This document shows, in pieces, positions 16,835-25,508 of a stretch of 64,000 bases of DNA. The position numbers were made by a program, and so were the translations under genes. Location of the stretch: the NCBI RefSeq assembly GCF_001404985.1, contig NZ_JRLF01000014.1:372001-436000 (forward strand). Reading direction: 5' to 3'. How positions within the stretch are numbered: position 1 is the first letter of the stretch; each line of letters starts with the position of its first letter. The notes under the pieces were generated by a model. It searched no databases. It saw only the letters and a list, made by a program, of their open reading frames with translations, and was not told where the DNA came from. The DNA comes from Flavobacterium aquidurense (GTDB taxonomy: Bacteria > Bacteroidota > Bacteroidia > Flavobacteriales > Flavobacteriaceae).

Positions 16835-17533
16835 AATGTAGAAAATCAAACCAATATTCATTGCTTTTACTGCTACATTCTCGCCTAAAACTGTCTTAAC
16901 TGACTTATCAAACAAACCATTCAAACCATAATAACAATACACGTTCCAGGTATTGTAACCTGCTGAAAGATATATACCGTATTGAAATTGATTGATATCT
17001 TTATTATTGGAGATTTTAAAAGTATTATCTCCATCTTTTAAAATCGACTTATCAGAGAAAACATAACTTAATTTTACACCACTGTAAATCCTCCAGAATT
17101 TATAACTTTCATAAGTCGAATTTCTCCATCTAAACTCAATAGGCACATCTACTGAATACTGCTTATATCGATTCGAAGCAAATTCGCTGTAATTATTTAC
17201 ACCATAAACTTGTTTACCGTTCTGATCTTTTGAAATGGTTAGATTTTGGTAAAAATTTTGGTAGCTAAATCCTAAACCGGCTGCAATTGCAATAGTCCTG
17301 TCTTTATTAATTGGCATATCGCGCAAAAAACCACCCGAAATTCCGGCTGAAAACTTATCCTGTTTAAGTCCTGATGGCCCCTGAACCAAAAGATTATAAG
17401 TAATAGAAAAGTAAAATTGATCTTCACGATACAACGAATCGATTTTAACAATAGGTTTTAGCTCAGGCTTAACTTCTTGCGCAAAAGAATTGAAAAACGA
17501 CACTAAAAATAAACAACTTAAAAGTAATCGCAT
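16829..17533 (-). CDS. Outer-membrane beta-barrel protein, PorT-like
   Basis: The start is set at the ATG at 17533 (234 residues), giving a clean signal peptide (MRLLLSCLFLVSFFNSFAQ). The upstream TTG is not needed. The mature part has alternating amphipathic strands rich in Tyr, Asn and Gly and ends in an aromatic/hydrophobic strand (GLIFYIL), as in small barrels of the PorT/OmpX-like group. True PorT is a type IX secretion component, but I cannot separate it from other PorT-like barrels by eye. Confidence 0.75.
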   Translation of the reverse strand: MRLLLSCLFLVSFFNSFAQEVKPELKPIVKIDSLYREDQFYFSITYNLLVQGPSGLKQDKFSAGISGGFLRDMPINKDRTIAIAAGLGFSYQNFYQNLTISKDQNGKQVYGVNNYSEFASNRYKQYSVDVPIEFRWRNSTYESYKFWRIYSGVKLSYVFSDKSILKDGDNTFKISNNKDINQFQYGIYLSAGYNTWNVYCYYGLNGLFDKSVKTVLGENVAVKAMNIGLIFYIL

Positions 17534-17754
17534 ATCGTATTTTGGTTTTAAAGAGTTTTTCAAGTAAACGGTTTTTAGTGTAGATTTATTTTACTTACAA
17601 ATATAATATAATGCTAGTTCCGGAGACAATCAGATCGTAATTATTCTGTTTTTGATGGTGAATAAAAGCAATCGTTGCACTTTTTTCAACAAATAAGCAT
17701 GAGAATATAAAAAATAAATCAATTTTACTTTGATCTTTTATACCTTTGTCAGGA

Positions 17755-18108
17755 ATGAAAAGAAAGCAGCTCATATTAAGTGTTTCTCTGGCTCTGACAG
17801 TATTGTTCTCAATATTGTTTCAGTCGATACACAGTTATGAGCATATTGTAAAACAACTTTCAGAAAAACAATGCCACCACAATTATAATGATCCTAATGG
17901 TGAGATAACGCATCAGCACCATGATTATGATATTTGTTTTGTTTGTCATTTTGTTTTTGGAAGTTATATTGTGCCGGAACAATTTGCTTTTCAATTTCAC
18001 AATTTCAATACTCAAATCCCTTATTTTTTCTCTCTTTCAGAGAAAATATTTTCACTTTCAGAAAATCCGTATTTACTGCGCGGTCCTCCCGAAGCTCTAG
18101 TTTCTTAA
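17755..18108 (+). CDS. Small histidine-rich exported or membrane-anchored protein
   Basis: The ATG at 17755 is used (117 residues). The TTG at 17746 is part of a TACCTTTG promoter box (17741-17748), so the mRNA would have almost no leader. A hydrophobic N-terminal signal/anchor precedes a His/Cys cluster (KQCHHNYND, ITHQHHDYDICFVCH), a probable metal site. A TonB receptor gene follows 161 bp later. The pairing suggests metal handling, possibly zinc, copper or heme. That is inference, since the small protein itself belongs to no family I can name. Confidence 0.7.
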   Translation: MKRKQLILSVSLALTVLFSILFQSIHSYEHIVKQLSEKQCHHNYNDPNGEITHQHHDYDICFVCHFVFGSYIVPEQFAFQFHNFNTQIPYFFSLSEKIFSLSENPYLLRGPPEALVS

Positions 18109-18269
18109 TTTCGATTATACTCGAAAGACAATCAAAATCTTTTAATCTGATTCAAAAAAAATTAGTTGATTTCCCCATCCTGAAATGCTCCGGATCGGCA
18201 GATTTTACTATTTCTTTTAGTTTTTGCTTTAAAAGACAAAAATCAAATTAACTATAGCATCATTTTCAA

Positions 18270-20477
18270 ATGAAAAAAATAATATTAGCCCTTATTTTAG
18301 GGTTTTCGAGCATTCTTTCTGCTCAAAATTCGGTTTCAGGAACGGTAACAAATCTCGAAAACCAACCACTCGCAAACGTGTCCGTTTATGCACCTGAATT
18401 ACATAAAGGTACTACGACGGATGAAAACGGAAAATATGATTTTAAAAATCTTCCAAACGGGAGTTTTCGACTTACATTTACTTTTGTTGGATTCACTACT
18501 CAAAGTAAATCAATCTCTAAATTACTAAAAGAAAACACTATTGATATAACACTTACTGAATCTGTTTTTGAAATGGATGAAGTGGTGGTTTCAACGCCTT
18601 TTAACAAATTGCAATCGCAAAACGTAATGAAGGTAGAGCACGAAAGCATTAAAACTTTGCAGCAAAAAGGAACTTCAACTTTAATTGAAGGTTTAGCAAC
18701 GATTCCGGGAGTTTCGCAAATCTCGACAGGAACGTCTATAGGAAAACCTGTAATTCGTGGATTGAGCGGAAATCGCGTTTTGGTTTATTCTCAGGGTGTT
18801 CGTATCGAAAATCAACAATTTGGCGACGAGCACGGTTTAGGCTTAAACGATGCCGGAATCGAAAGTGTTGAAGTCATCAAAGGGCCAGCTTCCTTATTAT
18901 ATGGTTCTGATGCTTTGGGCGGAGTTTTATATTTTAATCCTGAAAAATTTGCTGATGCAAACACATTCAAGGCTAATTTCAGCCAAAAATATTTCACAAA
19001 TACACAGGGAAGCAATTCTTCTATTGGATTAAAAACTTCGACTGATAACTGGAAATTTTTAGCACGCGGAAGTTTCAACACACATTCTGATTATAAAATT
19101 GCCGATGGTGATCGCGTAACAAACACACGCTATAATGAAACCGATTTTAAAACTGGAATTGGCTACAGTAACTCAAGTGTTTCAAGTGTTTTAAGATACA
19201 ATTACAATAAACTGGACCTGGGAATGCCTGAAGACGGAATTGCAGAACAATCTTCAAGTAAAAATACAATGTTCCCTAGACAAGGGATTTTTAATCACTT
19301 ATTGAGTTTAAACAATGTTATCTTTTTTCAGAATTCGAAATTAGACGTTGATTTAGGGTATATCGCCAATGATAGAAGTGAGTTTGAAGACAGCAATGAA
19401 GCATCTCTTCATATGAAACTGAATACTTTTAACTACAATGCTAAGTATCATTTTCCGAAATTTGGAAAAATTGAAACTATTTTAGGTGTACAGGGAATGC
19501 ATCAGACCAACAAAAATTCTGGTGAAGAATATTTAATTCCGGATGCCACTACAAATGATATTGGTGTTTTTGGAACAGCAAATTACGAATGGGACAACAG
19601 TGTTATTCAAGCCGGATTGCGTTTTGACAATAGAAACATCAACTCAATCGCTCACGGTACAGAAGGTGAAGAAGGCTACTTTTTACCTTTAGACAGATCT
19701 TTTGACAGTTTTAATGCTTCTTTGGGATATAAAACACAACTGGCTGAACCTCTAACACTTCGATTGAATGTGGCAACAGGATTTAGAGCGCCAAATTTAG
19801 CCGAATTAACTTCAAACGGAGTTCATGAAGGAACGAATCGATACGAAATTGGAAATGCTGATTTAAAAACAGAACAAAACGTTCAGACTGATTTGAATTT
19901 AGAATACAAAAACACCCATTTTGAGTTCTTTATTAATGGTTTTTATAATCATGTAAACAATTACATTTATACTTCGCCAACTGGAGAAACACGTGATGAT
20001 AATGATGTTTTTGCTTATGTACAGGACAATGCAAAATTATATGGTGGTGAAGTTGGTCTTCACTTTCATCCTCATCCGCTTGATTGGCTGCATTTTGAAA
20101 CCAGTTTTGAAACCGTAACAGGTAAAAAAGACAATAAGGATTACTTGCCTTTGATTCCTGCCAATAACTGGAACAATACTTTAAGAACTGAATTTAAAAT
20201 CAAAAACTGGTTCGAAGAAGGATATGCTTCATTAAATGTTTCTTCGACTTTTAACCAGAACAATGTAAGTGGTTTTGAAACGGCTTCAAACGGATATACT
20301 CTGGTAAATCTGGGCTTTGGAGGAACAGTAAAATTAGGCAAACACGCTTTTGATGTAAACCTGAACGGAAATAATTTATTTGATAAAAAATATATCGCTC
20401 ACCTTTCAAGATTAAAAACTGACGGAATTCCTAATATTGGACGAAATATTGTTTTGGGGGTTAACTTTAATCTGTAA
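18270..20477 (+). CDS. TonB-dependent receptor, probable metal or metal-chelate uptake
   Basis: The 735-residue protein has a signal peptide (to about residue 19, ILSAQ). A carboxypeptidase-regulatory-like domain (about 20-105) is typical of Bacteroidota receptors. A plug (about 115-225) contains IRGLSGNRVLVYSQGVRIENQ and the EHGLGL stretch, and a 22-strand barrel ends in the aromatic terminal strand NIVLGVNFNL. The plug resembles the zinc/heme receptor group (ZnuD-like), and the preceding histidine-rich gene fits metal uptake. The substrate is inferred. A long inverted repeat follows the stop. Confidence 0.9.
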   Translation: MKKIILALILGFSSILSAQNSVSGTVTNLENQPLANVSVYAPELHKGTTTDENGKYDFKNLPNGSFRLTFTFVGFTTQSKSISKLLKENTIDITLTESVFEMDEVVVSTPFNKLQSQNVMKVEHESIKTLQQKGTSTLIEGLATIPGVSQISTGTSIGKPVIRGLSGNRVLVYSQGVRIENQQFGDEHGLGLNDAGIESVEVIKGPASLLYGSDALGGVLYFNPEKFADANTFKANFSQKYFTNTQGSNSSIGLKTSTDNWKFLARGSFNTHSDYKIADGDRVTNTRYNETDFKTGIGYSNSSVSSVLRYNYNKLDLGMPEDGIAEQSSSKNTMFPRQGIFNHLLSLNNVIFFQNSKLDVDLGYIANDRSEFEDSNEASLHMKLNTFNYNAKYHFPKFGKIETILGVQGMHQTNKNSGEEYLIPDATTNDIGVFGTANYEWDNSVIQAGLRFDNRNINSIAHGTEGEEGYFLPLDRSFDSFNASLGYKTQLAEPLTLRLNVATGFRAPNLAELTSNGVHEGTNRYEIGNADLKTEQNVQTDLNLEYKNTHFEFFINGFYNHVNNYIYTSPTGETRDDNDVFAYVQDNAKLYGGEVGLHFHPHPLDWLHFETSFETVTGKKDNKDYLPLIPANNWNNTLRTEFKIKNWFEEGYASLNVSSTFNQNNVSGFETASNGYTLVNLGFGGTVKLGKHAFDVNLNGNNLFDKKYIAHLSRLKTDGIPNIGRNIVLGVNFNL

Positions 20478-20484
20478 CATTTTA

Positions 20485-20549
20485 AAACCATATACGACTT
20501 ATAAAAAAGATAGTTAAAACTAATTGAACTTATAGGTCTTATATGGTTT
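20485..20549 (+). terminator. Inverted repeat / terminator after the TonB receptor
   Basis: AAACCATATACGACTTATAA (20485-20504) pairs with 20530-20549 at 18 of 20 positions, followed by a short T-rich tract. Confidence 0.6.
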
Positions 20550-20615
20550 AACTTTTTATCATTATCATTTCAAAACAAAAAGGCTATTTTTGCTATAACC
20601 GTTTAAATTTATACA

Positions 20616-22724
20616 ATGAAAAAAACATTTCTTATAATGGCAATTACAACCGCAGGAATTTCATTTGGGCAAAATAAGATTCAATATCCCGAAACTAAAA
20701 AAGGCGAGACAGTTGATGTCTATTTTGATACTAAAGTAAGTGATCCTTATCGCTGGCTTGAAGATGACAAATCAGCTGAAACCGGTGCCTGGGTAAAAGC
20801 TGAAAACGAAGTTACTTACGGTTATTTAGATAAAATCCCTTTTCGTGATGAACTAAAAAAACGAATGGAAAAACTTTGGAACTACGAAAAAATCAGTGCT
20901 CCGTTTGTAGAAGGAAAATTCACTTATTATTCAAAAAATAACGGATTACAGAACCAATCTGTCATTTATAGAAAAGGGCAAGATGGTAAGGAAGAAGTTT
21001 TTTTAGATCCAAATACTTTTTCTAAAGACGGAACAACTTCTCTTGGAGGTTTAGATTTTTCTAAAGACGGAAATAAAGCAGCTTACGCCATTTCTGAAGG
21101 AGGAAGTGATTGGAGGAAAGTAATTATCATAGATGCTTTGTCTAAAAAAGTTTTGGAAGACACATTAGTTGATGTAAAATTTAGCGGGATTTCATGGCGT
21201 GGAAACGAAGGGTTTTATTATTCTAGTTATGACAAACCAAAAGGAAGTGAACTATCTGCAAAGACAGATCAGCATAAATTGTATTTCCATAAATTAGGAA
21301 CTTCGCAAAAAGAAGATAAAGTTATTTTTGGTGCAGATCAAAAACGTAGATATGTGGGAGGTTATGTTACTGAAGATGATAAATATCTGGTAATTTCTGC
21401 TGCAAATTCTACTTATGGAAATGAATTGTACATTAAAGATCTAACGAAAGCAAATAGTCCTATCGTGACAATTGTAGATAACTTTAACAGCGACAATCAG
21501 ATTATTGAAAACGAAGGAACTAAATTGTTTATCGAAACAGATCTTAATGCACCAAACAAACGTGTTGTTACGGTTGATGTAAGCAATCCTAAACCTGAAA
21601 ACTGGAAAGATTTTATTAAAGAAACCCAGAATATCTTATCCCCAACGACTGGTGGAGGATACTTTTTTGCCAATTATACTAAAGATGCCGTTTCATTTGT
21701 ACAACAATATGACTATAGCGGAAAACTGGTGCGCGAAATCAAACTTCCTGCAGTAGGAACCGCAAGCGGATTTGGAGCTAAGAAAAATGAAAAAACATTA
21801 TATTACAGTTTTACCAATTATACAACTCCGGGAACAATCTATTCATTTGAACCAAAAGCAGGTAAATCTCAGGTATACCAAAAACCTGTAGTTGATTTTA
21901 AAAGTGACGATTACGAATCTAAACAAGTATTCTATACTTCAAAAGACGGAACAAAAATACCAATGATCATCACATATAAAAAAGGAACAAAATTAGACGG
22001 TAAAAATCCAACAATACTTTATGGTTATGGCGGGTTCAATATTAGTTTAACACCAAGTTTTAGTATTGCAAATGCCGTTTGGTTAGAAAACGGAGGAGTT
22101 TATGCTGTTGCTAATTTAAGAGGTGGTGGTGAATATGGTAAAAAATGGCACGATGCAGGAACTAAATTACAGAAACAAAATGTATTTGATGATTTCATTG
22201 CTGCCGGCGAGTATTTAATCGCTCAAAAATATACTTCATCAGCTTTCCTAGCGATTCGCGGTGGTTCTAACGGTGGTTTATTAGTTGGAGCAACAATGAC
22301 ACAGCGTCCGGATTTAATGAAAGTTGCATTACCAGCAGTTGGCGTAATGGATATGTTGCGTTACCATACTTTTACCGCTGGTGCAGGTTGGGCTTACGAT
22401 TACGGAACAGCTCAGGATAATAAAGAAACGTTTGAATACCTTAAAGGATATTCGCCTGTACAAAATGTAAAAAAAGGAATTCAATATCCTGCAACTATGG
22501 TTACAACAGGGGATCATGATGACCGTGTTGTTCCTGCACATAGTTTTAAATTTGCTGCTGAATTGCAGGAAAAACAAACAGGTCCTAATCCGGTTTTAAT
22601 TCGTATTGATGTAAAAGCAGGTCACGGAGCAGGAAAATCTGTTGCAGCAAGCATTCAGGAAAATGTAGACATTCAGGCGTTCACGCTTTATAATATGGGC
22701 TTTAAAGCTTTGCCTAAAAAGTAA
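20616..22724 (+). CDS. Prolyl oligopeptidase family serine peptidase (S9A)
   Basis: The 702-residue protein has a signal peptide (first ~18 residues, SFGQ), a beta-propeller (about 70-420) and an alpha/beta-hydrolase domain. Nucleophile S551 is in GGSNGG, the acid is in DHDDRVVP (635-636) and the base is H670 (AGHGAG). It should cleave short proline-containing peptides in the periplasm. Length and motif spacing match prolyl endopeptidases of flavobacteria. A TATTTTTG -7 box lies at 20585-20592, and a strong terminator follows the gene. Confidence 0.95.
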   Translation: MKKTFLIMAITTAGISFGQNKIQYPETKKGETVDVYFDTKVSDPYRWLEDDKSAETGAWVKAENEVTYGYLDKIPFRDELKKRMEKLWNYEKISAPFVEGKFTYYSKNNGLQNQSVIYRKGQDGKEEVFLDPNTFSKDGTTSLGGLDFSKDGNKAAYAISEGGSDWRKVIIIDALSKKVLEDTLVDVKFSGISWRGNEGFYYSSYDKPKGSELSAKTDQHKLYFHKLGTSQKEDKVIFGADQKRRYVGGYVTEDDKYLVISAANSTYGNELYIKDLTKANSPIVTIVDNFNSDNQIIENEGTKLFIETDLNAPNKRVVTVDVSNPKPENWKDFIKETQNILSPTTGGGYFFANYTKDAVSFVQQYDYSGKLVREIKLPAVGTASGFGAKKNEKTLYYSFTNYTTPGTIYSFEPKAGKSQVYQKPVVDFKSDDYESKQVFYTSKDGTKIPMIITYKKGTKLDGKNPTILYGYGGFNISLTPSFSIANAVWLENGGVYAVANLRGGGEYGKKWHDAGTKLQKQNVFDDFIAAGEYLIAQKYTSSAFLAIRGGSNGGLLVGATMTQRPDLMKVALPAVGVMDMLRYHTFTAGAGWAYDYGTAQDNKETFEYLKGYSPVQNVKKGIQYPATMVTTGDHDDRVVPAHSFKFAAELQEKQTGPNPVLIRIDVKAGHGAGKSVAASIQENVDIQAFTLYNMGFKALPKK

Positions 22725-22747
22725 AATTTAGTCTTTTAGTCTTAATT

Positions 22748-22793
22748 AGCCACGAATTCACGAATTATTTTTGTGAATTTGTGGCTTTTTTTA
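22748..22793 (+). terminator. Terminator after the prolyl oligopeptidase
   Basis: AGCCACGAATTCAC (22748-22761) pairs with GTGAATTTGTGGCT (22773-22786), then a T tract. The stem is made of the same AATTCGTG units as the repeats that follow. Confidence 0.75.
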
Positions 22794-22794
22794 T

Positions 22795-22998
22795 TTCACG
22801 CAGATTCTGCAGATTTAGTCAGATCTAAGCCGATTTAGTTGATAAAAAATCTGCGCACATCTGCTTATTTTTTTTTAAAATCTGCGTAAAAAATAATTCG
22901 TGAATTCGTGGCTTTTTTTGTTTTCTCACAGATCTTGCAGATTTAGCAGATACTGTGAGCAAAAAATTTGTCTTAAAAAAATTCGTGAATTCGTGGCT
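22795..22998. repeat. Cluster of dispersed-repeat fragments
   Basis: The spacer holds no gene. It has a TTTCACGCAGATT...AATCTGCGT palindrome related to 1271-1358. Two exact direct copies of AATTCGTGAATTCGTGGCT lie at 22895-22913 and 22980-22998. Between them CTCACAG (22925-22931) pairs with CTGTGAG (22953-22959). Its layered structure suggests repeated insertion or expansion of extragenic palindromes. Confidence 0.7.
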
Positions 22999-23054
22999 AT
23001 CTTTTTTTAACTAATCCTTTTATGCTAAATTTGAATAACTAAAAAACCAGAAAA

Positions 23055-24047
23055 ATGAAAATTGTAAAATGGGGAATTATAGGTTGCGGGAATGTAACCG
23101 AAGTTAAAAGCGGTCCGGGATTTCAGAAAACGCCTAACTCAGCATTGGTTGCTGTAATGCGCAGGGATGCGGCTCTTGCAGAAGATTATGCAAAGCGTCA
23201 TAATGTTCCGAAATGGTATTCGAATGCTGTTGATTTAATCAATGATCCTGAAGTTGATGCCGTTTATATCGCTACTCCTCCATCCTCTCATAAAGAATAT
23301 ACAATTTTGTGTGCCAAAGCCGGAAAACCGGTTTACGTAGAAAAACCAATGGCACTAAATTTTGAAGAATGCAATGAAATGATCCGTGTTTGCAAAGAAC
23401 ATAATGTACCGCTGTTTGTTGCTTATTACAGAAGAAGTTTACCAAGATTCCTAAAAATAAAAGAATTAATTGATCAGAATAAAATTGGAACTGTTAGACA
23501 TGTAAACTGTGTTTTATACCACCCTTTTGAAGAAAGATATGACGATGAGATCAATTTGCCCTGGACAGTTTTACCTCATATTTCAGGAGGTGGAATATTT
23601 GTTGACTTAGCTTGTCATACTTTAGACTTTCTTGATTTTGTATTAGGCCCAATTCAGTCTGTTCGCGGACATGCAAGTTCACAACTAAAAGCCTATCCGG
23701 CAGAGGATTCAGTTTCTATGTCATTTTTATTCGAAAACGGAATTCATGGAACCGGTCTGTGGAATTTTGCCAGTTTTGAGCGTTATGACAACACGGATAT
23801 TGTAGGTGACAAAGGAAAAATTTCTTTCTCTACTTTTGGAAATGATCCTATACATCTTCAATATACAAATGGAGAAAAAGAAAGTATTACAATCGAAAAT
23901 CCACTTCATATTCAACAGCCTTTTATCGAAACTGTTGTGACAGAAATTTTAGGCAGTGAAGGTTTTTCTCCTTCAAAAGGAACTTCAGCAGCAAGAACGA
24001 CCTGGGTAATTGATGAAGTTTTGAAGGAATTTAGAAATTCTAAATAA
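23055..24047 (+). CDS. Gfo/Idh/MocA-family oxidoreductase
   Basis: The 330-residue protein has an N-terminal Rossmann fold (GIIGCGNVTEVKSG), the VYIATPPSSH segment, and the EKPMA motif whose Lys is the conserved catalytic residue. The C-terminal alpha/beta domain contains GGGIFVDLACHTLD with the catalytic-region His. Such enzymes oxidise or epimerise sugars or inositols with NAD(P). No sugar-utilisation genes flank it, so the substrate is unknown. A strong hairpin follows. Confidence 0.92.
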   Translation: MKIVKWGIIGCGNVTEVKSGPGFQKTPNSALVAVMRRDAALAEDYAKRHNVPKWYSNAVDLINDPEVDAVYIATPPSSHKEYTILCAKAGKPVYVEKPMALNFEECNEMIRVCKEHNVPLFVAYYRRSLPRFLKIKELIDQNKIGTVRHVNCVLYHPFEERYDDEINLPWTVLPHISGGGIFVDLACHTLDFLDFVLGPIQSVRGHASSQLKAYPAEDSVSMSFLFENGIHGTGLWNFASFERYDNTDIVGDKGKISFSTFGNDPIHLQYTNGEKESITIENPLHIQQPFIETVVTEILGSEGFSPSKGTSAARTTWVIDEVLKEFRNSK

Positions 24048-24080
24048 TTATTGCAATTGTGAGTTTACCTACAATATTAA

Positions 24081-24115
24081 TAAACCCCACAGGTTTTAAA
24101 AACCTGTGGGGTTTA
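24081..24115 (+). terminator. Perfect 17-bp hairpin, probable terminator
   Basis: Bases 24081-24097 are perfectly complementary to 24099-24115, with a one-base centre and T-rich end. It lies 34 bp past the oxidoreductase gene. Confidence 0.7.
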
Positions 24116-24140
24116 TTGCAAACTAAACGAAAAATTTCTG

Positions 24141-24157
24141 ATGAGAATGATTCTCAT
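24141..24157. promoter_or_regulatory. Fur-box-like palindrome
   Basis: ATGAGAAT-G-ATTCTCAT is a perfect 8-1-8 palindrome, close to the 7-1-7 Fur consensus TGATAATnATTATCA. It abuts the structured element at 24157-24250. It may instead be part of that repeat element. No promoter box lies between the two. Confidence 0.35.
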
Positions 24158-24250
24158 AGCCCCGATAGAAGTGGAAATCCTTTTGTGGCGGGGTTTGCCA
24201 CAAAAGATTGAAACGTCCCGAAGCTTCGGGAGCGGGATTAGCTCCTGAAA
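24157..24250 (+). ncRNA. Structured element, possible flavobacterial ncRNA (flavo-1-like)
   Basis: This non-coding stretch begins TAGCCCCGATAGAAG and ends GCGGGATTAGCTCCTG. It has two perfect hairpins: CTTTTGTGGC (24180-24189) with GCCACAAAAG (24197-24206), and CCCGAAGCTTCGGG (24217-24230). The GC content is higher than its surroundings. From memory, elements of this kind recur in flavobacterial intergenic regions and resemble the flavo-1 RNA motif. I could not run a covariance search. The strand is assumed. Confidence 0.45.
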
Positions 24251-24296
24251 AATATTTTAGAAATTAGGGTGACAAACAAGACGTAAAACCTACAAT

Positions 24297-24336
24297 AACA
24301 AAAAGAGGATATTCAAATGAATATCCTCTTTTTGTT
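24297..24336. terminator. Bidirectional terminator (18-bp perfect stem)
   Basis: AACAAAAAGAGGATATTC (24297-24314) pairs perfectly with 24319-24336 around an AAAT loop. Both sides give T runs. It ends the outer-membrane protein gene on the minus strand. Confidence 0.9.
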
Positions 24337-24358
24337 ATAAAGTATAATTTTTCTTAAA

Positions 24359-25330
24359 TTATAGGCTGTATTTAAGACCTAAAGTCAAACCTAAACCTGA
24401 AATACCAACATAAGTACTAACATCGTCAGTAGCTCTTGTACTATCAAAACCAGCTGCATTAGTTACTTTACTATTTGAAGTAGAACTGATTGTCTCAACA
24501 TATTTAGTATGACTTGCAGAATATGATGCATCAGGACGGAAAGTAGTTGGAGTATTTAATTTGTCTACACCATTTTCAGTGTATACTTCAGTTTCTTTAG
24601 TTTTTCCGTGTACAGTAAAGTTACGGTATTCTAATTCTGCAAAAGCAGAAATATGTTTTCCTAATTTATATGAAGTACCTATAGAGGCCATAAATCCAAG
24701 TGAAGGATTTGGCTTAACAACATCTTTTGAATAAGCATTAGTAGTTGCTACTTGGTTAGCCCCAACAAAAGTACTGTAAGTTCTATCAGTTTTAATATCT
24801 AACGTTCCGTGAATTGGAACAATGATTCCAACTTTAGTATATGGTTCAAAACCATGAGCTTCACCTAAAAACATCACAAGTGCCGGTGCCAAATCAAAAG
24901 CTTTAATTTCTCCTTCTGCAGTAAAACTTAAATAAGTAGCCGCTGGACTAGTCGCAGGGTTGTATGAAATAAGTCTATCTGTAGTTTGTGCCATTGTTTT
25001 AGTATTACTTACGTAGTAATTTGCTGCCATCTCAACTCCCAAACGTGTTGAAAAACGGTAACCAGCAGTAATTCCACTTCTAAAACCTTGTCCAAAAGAA
25101 CCAGTAACACCTTCTCTTGAAACTAATTTATTATTTGCTAAAGTACCTGCATAGACATCTCTATTTGGCAATTGACCTCCAACAACTGGAAATTCTGTAG
25201 AAGCAGTTTGGTTGAAATAAGATCCACCAATTTTAAAATACCAACTTTCTGGTTTATCCGCTTTTTCTGTTTGCGCCATTGTGGCCATAGAGCAAACTAA
25301 TAATCCTAGTAAGAAAAGGTTCTTTTTCAT
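24359..25330 (-). CDS. Outer-membrane beta-barrel protein
   Basis: From the ATG at 25330 (323 residues) the protein has a signal peptide (MKKNLFLLGLLVCSMATMAQ). A barrel of about eight strands follows, with long Ser/Thr/Asn-rich loops and a last strand ending LGLTLGLKYSL, the usual C-terminal aromatic/hydrophobic pattern. The frame could extend upstream to 25357, but the added residues spoil the signal peptide. It resembles OmpW/OprF-like porin-family proteins without an OmpA domain. Cargo unknown. It is a single-gene unit. Confidence 0.85.
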   Translation of the reverse strand: MKKNLFLLGLLVCSMATMAQTEKADKPESWYFKIGGSYFNQTASTEFPVVGGQLPNRDVYAGTLANNKLVSREGVTGSFGQGFRSGITAGYRFSTRLGVEMAANYYVSNTKTMAQTTDRLISYNPATSPAATYLSFTAEGEIKAFDLAPALVMFLGEAHGFEPYTKVGIIVPIHGTLDIKTDRTYSTFVGANQVATTNAYSKDVVKPNPSLGFMASIGTSYKLGKHISAFAELEYRNFTVHGKTKETEVYTENGVDKLNTPTTFRPDASYSASHTKYVETISSTSNSKVTNAAGFDSTRATDDVSTYVGISGLGLTLGLKYSL

Positions 25331-25508
25331 AATTCTGATTTTAATTAATTTATACAAACTTAGATTATTTTAACATATTCTTATAGTTTGCATTGTTAGA
25401 CTTGGTACGAAATCGTTGTAATTTTAAGCAATATTACTAAAAAAGTATTATGCATGCATATTTTTAACGTAAAAAAAATGCATTCTTCTAAATTTTAACT
25501 GTTAAAAT

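Noticed and set aside
17934..18251. 105-codon ORF overlapping the histidine-rich gene
   Set aside because: It is in another frame of that gene, and its Phe/Ser/Lys-rich tail reads as non-coding DNA.
24157..24250. tRNA gene
   Set aside because: The hairpin arrangement lacks the acceptor, D and T arms of a tRNA.
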